NCBI RefSeq assembly: GCF_037893015.1
Contig: NC_133665.1
Location: 19,319,207-19,383,206 of the forward strand
Direction of reading: 5' to 3'
Length of the DNA stretch: 64,000 bases
Source: Macrotis lagotis
Taxonomy: Eukaryota > Chordata > Mammalia > Peramelemorphia > Peramelidae
Part shown: positions 57,229 through 64,000 of the stretch, piece after piece
How the letters are laid out: each line of letters begins with the position of its first letter
Numbering within the stretch: the first letter of the stretch is position 1
The notes under the pieces: model-generated
The model's input: the letters and a program-made list of their open reading frames with translations, nothing else
What the model was told of the DNA's origin: nothing
Databases searched by the model: none
Program-made: the position numbers and the translations under genes

Positions 57229-57499
57229 TTCTTTCACCAAATTCTTGTCCTTACACTAACACTGACATATTTGCATTATTCACTCAAAGATGGATACATC
57301 GTCCACAGACATGCTGCTCATGAATCCCACAAAAGCTGGTCAGCCTGTTTACAGATGATGCATAGCACTCACAGATATAACTATACAAATCACGTGCAGA
57401 CCCTTGACACTCTTAACATTTCCTCAAGACATCAGAGGGAGAGATACAGCATGTATAAGTGTCTTGCTCACTTTCCCTTCGTTCTGTTTTTGTTGCTGT

Positions 57500-58080
<581 letters not shown>

Positions 58081-58480
58081 TCCTCTGGTCCGGGGGACTT
58101 GGAGAAGAGAGTCCACTGGGAAATGGAGAGGGACACCAATTCTGGTCTGGGTTTTCAAAATCCTGGTTCAGTCGCTTTCAGATAGTCCTTGAAGTAGGTT
58201 CTCTTTCTCAGTTGCAGGCAGTCAGCAGGAGAGATTGGGGTGAAGGGTGATTTTTTTCATCCCAATGCTACGAGAATAAATGGTCCCTACATTCCTAAAA
58301 GAGGCAGTTGTCCATGATCAGTTCTCTTGATTGAGGTTGCATGTGAAATTCTCAGCATTCCTTCTTTTTCTCCAGGCATACATGCTTCACCTATTTGGTG
58401 GGGAGAGTGCCACTTGGCTCAACTAAAGGTTTTGATTTGTATACGTTGTATAGCTGTATAACAGATAGGCTCTTTTTGCT

Positions 58481-58520
58481 AAATCTCTAAGGTCTTCAGT
58501 GAAAAGAGCATTTCCCCAAA
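58481..58520 (+). repeat. 40-nt direct repeat, right copy
   Basis: Same orientation as 57189-57228, 1.29 kb away, on the other side of the BMERB1 promoter and exon 1. Sequence beyond the repeat differs on both sides. Confidence 0.85.
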
Positions 58521-58735
58521 GATGAAAAATTTTTATTAAAGAATGCAACAGTTGACACTTCTGCCCCCAGAGTGAGGGACACTAATCCTTGCAAAAACCT
58601 AGTGAGAATCTAAGTGACCTTAACCTTGATTGCCTTAATGCAGCTGTTCACCAGATGTTGTGAAAGGCCATCTCTCCTTATTCCATCTGAAAATACCTAC
58701 CTTTGCTGTAGATAACCGTTCTCAGAATCAGTCAT

Positions 58736-58738
<3 letters not shown>

Positions 58739-58775
<37 letters not shown>
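58739..58775. repeat. (AC)n microsatellite
   Basis: About 18 AC units followed by (CATA)n, in BMERB1 intron 1. Confidence 0.95.
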
Positions 58776-58779
<4 letters not shown>

Positions 58780-60731
58780 TACATCCAAGCAACTGGGGTG
58801 TAGAAAAGAGGGTTCCATGGACATGAAATATTTGTTTTTAATTTTTATTATGGTTTTCTTGGGCAACTTTCAATCCCAATCTTTGCATCATCTCTGTCCA
58901 ATAGCAAATTGTGTGTTTTCACCTTCTCCAATTATTGAGATTCAGAAATATTAGAATGGCACAAATGTGTTCTGATTTACATGGATCCAGCTTGAATTTT
59001 GACTATAGGTTAATCCATGTTTGAACTGCTGGACTGTTTTTACAATATAGCACAGGATTCTTCACTATCAGCTCTTTATTTCCCCACCCCACTTGCCATC
59101 TTTCCAATATTTACATGTCAAACTCTACTACCCTCTTAATGTTTCTGTTGTGATAGTTTTGTTACAGTATTTGGTATGGGGTCAGGATTGAATATAATAT
59201 TTCTTCTCACTAGATTGAAAAGACCCTCAGAATACGTTTATTAATTTCACAAGCATGAGGCAGATTTGGCTGCTTCTGAACCCTACCACGTTATGAGAGA
59301 TCATTTTGGACCTGATAAACTGGTGTTAATTTAGATGCAACTTTTGATAGCATCTATTAAAATGACCTGTTTGGTTTTTTCTTTTGCTCAGTAACACTCT
59401 GGAATAGTACTAAGCTGTTGGTCATCACTCCCATAACCTTATTGTAGCCTTTTCTTGCCCTCTCCTTAAATCTTTTAGGTCACAAGCTGTAAACTGTTCA
59501 GAGCCTTTTAGAAAGATTCCTTTATATATCTTTCTTGCTTTTTAGAACCCTGCCCACAGACTCTGGTCTGTTCTTACAGCTTTCTTAAAATCTGAGGTTG
59601 GGTTTTTTTTTTAACTCAGATTTGGAATCTTCTTAAGAAAATGATTTAAGACAAGCTTTGAAATCTTAGTTTGCCAGCTGTTAGTTTTATCTTTTGGGGT
59701 TTCACACTGTTGACTATATTTTCTATTATAAGAGCCATTTGAGAGGAAAATAATAATAAGCTCTTTGGGGACTTCTTCCCACATTACTATGTCTATGCCA
59801 TCATATACATCCATGAAATGTATTTATGTAGATTAATATAGTATGATGATTGTTACTATTGGTTTCCAAAAATAAAAACACCAGACTGATGTAAAGATCT
59901 GACATTTGATGTCGAGGTACTTTTTTAATTTGCATAATGTGATGGAAATGTAGACCCAAAGTGGTGATTCATATGCTTTTTAACAGAGAGAGAGCTCTCA
60001 GTTGATGGAATTCTCTACATATTTAAATTTATTTTGTTAAACACTGAGTATATGCTTAATTAAAAGGTAACATAAAAAAGAGAAAGACCAAAGGGCTGAT
60101 TGTTTTTATGAGGTAGGATTGTATAAAATTCTCTTATTAAATGTCTTTATTAAAAAATAATAATGAGAAGCTGAATATCTAATTGAATAGAACAGAACAG
60201 TATTTGAGAATGTTAAACCATATTTTTAAGTCATAGTTTCTACATATTCCAGATTCTTCTTCTATATAACTGGATCAATAATCCAACTTTACTTATAGGA
60301 AATTGCTTTTAATCCATAGAAAGAGTTTCATGAAGAAAATGTTTTTTTTGTTGTTTTTTTAATCTTGACCTTTCTAGTCAATCATTTCCCTCTGTTTTTG
60401 AAACTCATCTCCTTTTGGATTTGAACTGAATTTTTAAGGTTGGTAGGATTTAGATAAAAGGAAAGAAGGGGGAAGGGTATTCCAGGTGGGTGGAAAAGCA
60501 TTAGAGAAAGCATGGAGGTGGGAAAGAGCATGCTGTGTGCAAAGGACAAGAATAACGTAGAAGGCTCATGCAACAAATTTTTTCACAAGCAAAGGAGAAC
60601 ATGATTATGTTTTGTGGAATGACTAGTAAGTTGCTGACACCAGTAAAGCAAACATATCTAAGACTCAAACTTAACAATTTCAAGTTTACCATCAAAATAG
60701 TGAATATGGAAAGATTTTCTAAGGGCTTTAA
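58776..60731. other. BMERB1 intron 1, nothing recognised
   Basis: AT-rich unique intron. ORFs of 64-92 codons on both strands around 60380-60780 have no domains and overlap each other. Confidence 0.5.
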
Positions 60732-60749
60732 AAAAATAGATTTTCTATG

Positions 60750-60932
60750 GGCAACTAGATGATGCAGTATATAGAGCACAGTTCCTGGAGTCAGGAGGAC
60801 TTGAGTTCAAATGTGATCTCAGACACTTAATAATTACCTAGCTGTGTGACCTTGGACAAGTCACTTAACTCCACTGCCTTGCAAAATAACCCCCCCCCCC
60901 CAAAAAAAAAGAAAAAAGAAAAAATGAAGGAC
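60750..60932 (+). repeat. WSINE-type SINE, forward, with C run and long A-rich tail
   Basis: Diverged full-length copy whose 3' end has a 13-C run (60889-60901) before the A-rich tail. Flanked by aaaaatagattttctatg (60732-60749 and 60933-60950), an exact 18-bp target duplication. Confidence 0.92.
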
Positions 60933-61054
60933 AAAAATAGATTTTCTATGAAGGTTTCTTAGTTACTCTTGGGTGTGTGAGACAAATGTTTCACAAGCTT
61001 ATTAACAGGGTTAGTTAAATAATTGAACCATCTAAACCATCTAAACCATCCTCA

Positions 61055-61125
61055 GGCTCATGGTATAGTAGAAAGAGTTCCTGATTTGGAGTCTGAGTAT
61101 CTGGGATCTTACCAACAGTGTTCTA
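61055..61125 (+). repeat. Possible MIR head fragment
   Basis: The stretch 'catggtatagtagaaagag ... gatttggagtctgagtatctggg' resembles the MIR tRNA-like half. Weak match. Confidence 0.4.
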
Positions 61126-61364
61126 ATAAATGTTTAACAGTGGACTCCTGGGGGGCAGTGGGAGTAGTAGGGGTGGGTGGGAGGGGGGGGGAATTGTGTG
61201 CATGACACACTTTTAAGTTTAATGTGCATTACAAACACTTTTACTGTCATTTTCTTAAGTACAGAAAATCAACAAAATAATAAATAAAAAGTCCTGATTT
61301 GTAGTATTTGCTGATTTCTGAGGTATAAATGCCCACACTGAAAATTTAATAACCAACTCTCCAG

Positions 61365-61490
61365 GGTGGTTTGAACTGATTCTTGTTCACATACTAATAA
61401 TATGACCTTAGATATATCATTTACTCATCTATTCTTCATCCATTAAATGAGAGGATTAGATTTGATAATTTCTTAGACTTCTTTCAAGCC
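61365..61490 (+). repeat. MIR fragment, forward
   Basis: The stretch 'aatatgaccttagatatatcatttact ... catccattaaatgagaggattagatttgataatttctt' follows the MIR core, diverged. Confidence 0.5.
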
Positions 61491-61806
61491 CTAGATGATG
61501 CAGTGGTTAAAGCACTGGCCTTGGAGTCAGGAAGATAGGAGTTCGACTCTGACGTCAGACACTTACTAGCTGTGTGACCTTGGGCGAGTTACTTAACCCT
61601 GATTGCCTCATATCCAGAACCATCTCCAGTCATCCTGATTCATATCTGGCCACTGAATTTAGATGGCTCTGAAGGAAAAAGTGAGGCTGGTGACTTAGCA
61701 CAGTACTCTCTCACTCAATTCAAATCACATGCTTATCATGGCATCACTCCCCTGATGTTATGATCTTCTTCGAGAATGAAAGATAAGCATCATCATCATC
61801 ATCATC
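61491..61806 (+). repeat. Composite marsupial SINE with (ATC)n tail
   Basis: tRNA-like head ('gatgcagtggttaaagcactgg', 'gttcgactctgacgtcag'), a core ('acttactagctgtgtgaccttggg') and a long 3' part ('ccagtcatcctgattcatatctgg ... tgttatgatcttcttcgagaatg') that ends in CATCATCATCATCATC. The same 3' part occurs at 28130-28375. Confidence 0.8.
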
Positions 61807-62309
61807 TCTGATCTCAGAATATAAAAATTGAGGCAAGGCTATAAAGATAATGTGAAGTATACACTAATGGACAAAGTAAGGAACATAGATATTAAAAACT
61901 TGACTTTGATCTCTACAGACTATACCATCACTGTAATGGTGATCTACATTATGCAAATTATTGTGGGGACATAATTGTAGAGTTCCAAAGAAGATGAATG
62001 TGTGCTGAATATTTTATTTCTGTTTTTTATATCTAGCATCTAGCATAATGCCTTACATGAGGTAGAATGCTGAATTAGAAAGGACTCAGAATAAACACAC
62101 TATTATTTACTTCTTTGCGTGACTGTTCATAACTTTAAACAGCAAATCTAATGAATAGGGAAACATTTTAATCTTTGATCAGAATATGTAGTGATCCTAG
62201 TGTTTTATTCTCATTCATTAACTGATGTAGAAAAACAACCACTTGCTCTTAGTTTTGCTTTCCAAACAATTTGCAAAGGACCATAAGAGTGACCATTTAT
62301 AGAGCCTTT

Positions 62310-62560
62310 CAGGTAGAGTGGTACAGTGGGTTGAGCACTGGACTTAGTGACAGGGAGACATCTTCATGAGTTTAAATCTGGTCTCAGATGCTTACTAGCT
62401 ATGTAACCCTGGGCAAGTCACTTAACCTTGTTTGCCTCAGTTCCTCACCCTTAATGGAGAAGAAAATGACAAACTATTCCAGTATCTTTATGGAGAAAAC
62501 CCTAAATGGGGTCATGAAGAATCAGACATGACTGAAATGACTGAACCACAAAATAGAACT
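62310..62560 (+). repeat. MAR1-like SINE, forward
   Basis: Complete: 'tacagtgggttgagcactgg', 'tgtaaccctgggcaagtcac', 'aatgacaaactattccagtatct', 'ggggtcatgaagaatcagacatgactg'. Confidence 0.85.
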
Positions 62561-62782
62561 CTTTAAGTCCAGCTATTAGGATAAAAACTCTCTCTTAGAT
62601 AAAAACTGTTGGGAAAATTGGAAGTTAGTATGGAAGAAACTTAGATTAGACCAACACCTCACACCTATACCAAGATAAGATCAAAATGGATACAGGATCT
62701 AGACATAAAAAACAAAATTATAAACAAACTAGAAGATCAAGGAGTAGTTTACCTGTCAGATCTATGGAAAGGGAAGCAGTTC

Positions 62783-63640
62783 ATGACCAAGGAAGAGATA
62801 GAGAACATCATTAAAAACAAACTAGGTAACTTTGATTACATTAAATTAAAAGGCTTTTGCACAGACAAAACCACTGTAACTAAGGTCAAAAGAAATGTAG
62901 TAAACTGGGAAACAATTTTTACAACTAGTATTTCTGACAAAGGACTCATTTCTAAAATATACAGAGAACTGAGTCAATTTTTTTTTTAGGTTTTTGGAAG
63001 GCAAATGGGGTTAAGCGGCTTGCCCAAGGCCACACAGCTAGGTAATTATTAAGTGTCTGAGACCAGATTTGAACCCAGGTACTCCTGACTCCAAGGCCGG
63101 TGCTTTATCTACTGTGCCACCTAGCCGTCCCGAACTGAGTCAAATTTTAAAAAAAAAAGCCATTCCCCAATTGACAAATGATCAAAGGATATGCAAAGGT
63201 AATTTACAGAGGAGGAAATCAAAGCAATCCATAGTCATATGAAAAATTGCTTTAAATAACTACTTATTAGAGAAATGCAAATTAAAGCATCTCTGAAGTA
63301 CTGCCTCACACCTCTTAGACTGGCCAATTTGACCAGAAAGGACAATGATCATTGTTGGAAGGGATGTGGGAATTCTGGGACACTATTACATTGTTGGTGG
63401 AGCTGTGAACTCATCCAACCCTTCTGGAGAGCTATTTGGAATTATGCCCAAAGGGTAACAAAAATGTGCATATCCTTTGATCCCGCAATGCCACTACTGG
63501 ATCTATACCCCAAAGAGATGATGGAAAAGGGCAAAAACATCACTTCTACAAAAATATTCATAGCAGCCCTGTTTGTGGTGGCAAAGAATTGGAAATTAAG
63601 TGAATGTCCTTCAATTGGGGAATGGTGGAACAAATTGTAG
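62783..63640 (+). pseudogene. L1 ORF2 C-terminal remnant
   Basis: The first part (62783-62977, TKEEIENIIKNKLGNFDYIK) is cut by a SINE. The second (63275-63640) carries the cysteine-rich segment CWKGCGNSGTLLHCWWSC and FDPAMPLLDLYPKE, stopping at TAG after GEWWNKL. Not functional. Confidence 0.88.
62978..63131 (-). repeat. WSINE-type SINE, reverse, nested in L1
   Basis: Complete reverse copy flanked by gaactgagtcaa (62966-62977 and 63132-63143). It postdates the L1. Confidence 0.94.
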
Positions 63641-64000
63641 TATATGTACATGATGGAACACTATTGTTCTATTAGAAACCAGAAGGGATGGGAATTCAGG
63701 GAAGCCTGGAAGGATTTGCATGAACTGATGCTGAGTGAGATGAGCAGAACCAGAAAAACATTGTACATCCTAACAGCAACATGATCAACCTTGATGGACT
63801 TGGTCATTCCAACAGTGCAACAATCAGGGACAATGGGCTATCTGTGATGGAGAATAGCATCTGCATACAGAGAAAGAACTGTGGAGTTTAAACAAAGACC
63901 AAAGACTCTTACCTTTAACTTAAGAAAAAAAACTGTTATCTTATTATGTATTTTTGCTATCTCTTATACTTTATTTTTCTTCCTTAATGATATGATTTCT

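Larger units (their letters stand above)
62590..64000 (+). mobile_element. 5'-truncated L1, forward, running off the right edge
   Basis: Begins in ORF2 downstream of the RT ('ttgggaaaattggaagttagtatgg') and continues through the C-terminal domain into the 3'UTR, which is cut by the window end. Interrupted by a SINE at 62978-63131. Same family as the L1s at 29, 35 and 45 kb, opposite orientation; inside BMERB1 intron 1 in sense. Confidence 0.93.

Noticed and set aside
60382..60779. Overlapping ORFs of 64-92 codons on both strands
   Set aside because: Mutually overlapping, no domains, no splice context, within an intron next to a SINE.

Overview
This is a 64 kb piece of a mammalian nuclear genome, very probably a marsupial. 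The evidence is the repeat landscape. There are about 20 copies of a young tRNA-headed SINE (head 'ggcggctaggtggcgcagtggatagagc', end 'ccattgccttgcaaaaacc' plus an A tail) that matches the WSINE/WALLSI type of Australian marsupials. There are also older MAR1-like SINEs, MIR and L2 relics, and a marsupial-type L1 family at several ages. A dasyurid-like Australian marsupial is my best guess, inferred from SINE resemblance only.

Two protein-coding genes are present, both on the + strand and head to tail. MPV17L is complete: four coding exons (17409-17718, 20083-20153, 30400-30429, 30517-30696) joined in frame give 196 aa, the same length as the human protein. Exon 1 lies in a CpG island; exon 3 is a 30-nt microexon followed by an 87-bp intron. 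The second gene is BMERB1 (C16orf45): only its first coding exon (57761-57866) and CpG-island promoter are inside, and the gene continues past the right edge. MPV17L followed by BMERB1 is the gene order of human 16p13.11, so synteny is conserved.

Layout: 1-16.5 kb is upstream intergenic DNA with an L1 5' end, a degraded class I ERV (LTR plus leader), MIRs, MAR1 and SINEs. 16.6-31.7 kb is MPV17L with SINEs, an L2, and an L1 fragment carrying ORF1-like sequence in its introns. 31.7-57 kb is the intergenic desert. It holds an almost end-to-end L1 at 35648-40355 that lacks ORF1 and carries a 56-nt 3' transduction, a 1.4 kb AT-rich array with two MAR1 copies, a young 5'-truncated L1 at 45 kb, and a long old L1 (50.7-54.8 kb) riddled with SINEs. 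57.2-64 kb is the BMERB1 promoter, exon 1 and intron 1, ending inside a + strand L1.

I saw no rRNA, no functional tRNA, no CRISPR array and no sign of a new gene system. The observations most worth following concern retrotransposon biology: the ORF1-less L1 with a 3' transduction, a C-shifted SINE subfamily, and a MAR1/AT-array duplication. The direct repeats flanking BMERB1 exon 1 also merit a look. All repeat family names come from recognition by eye, without a library search.
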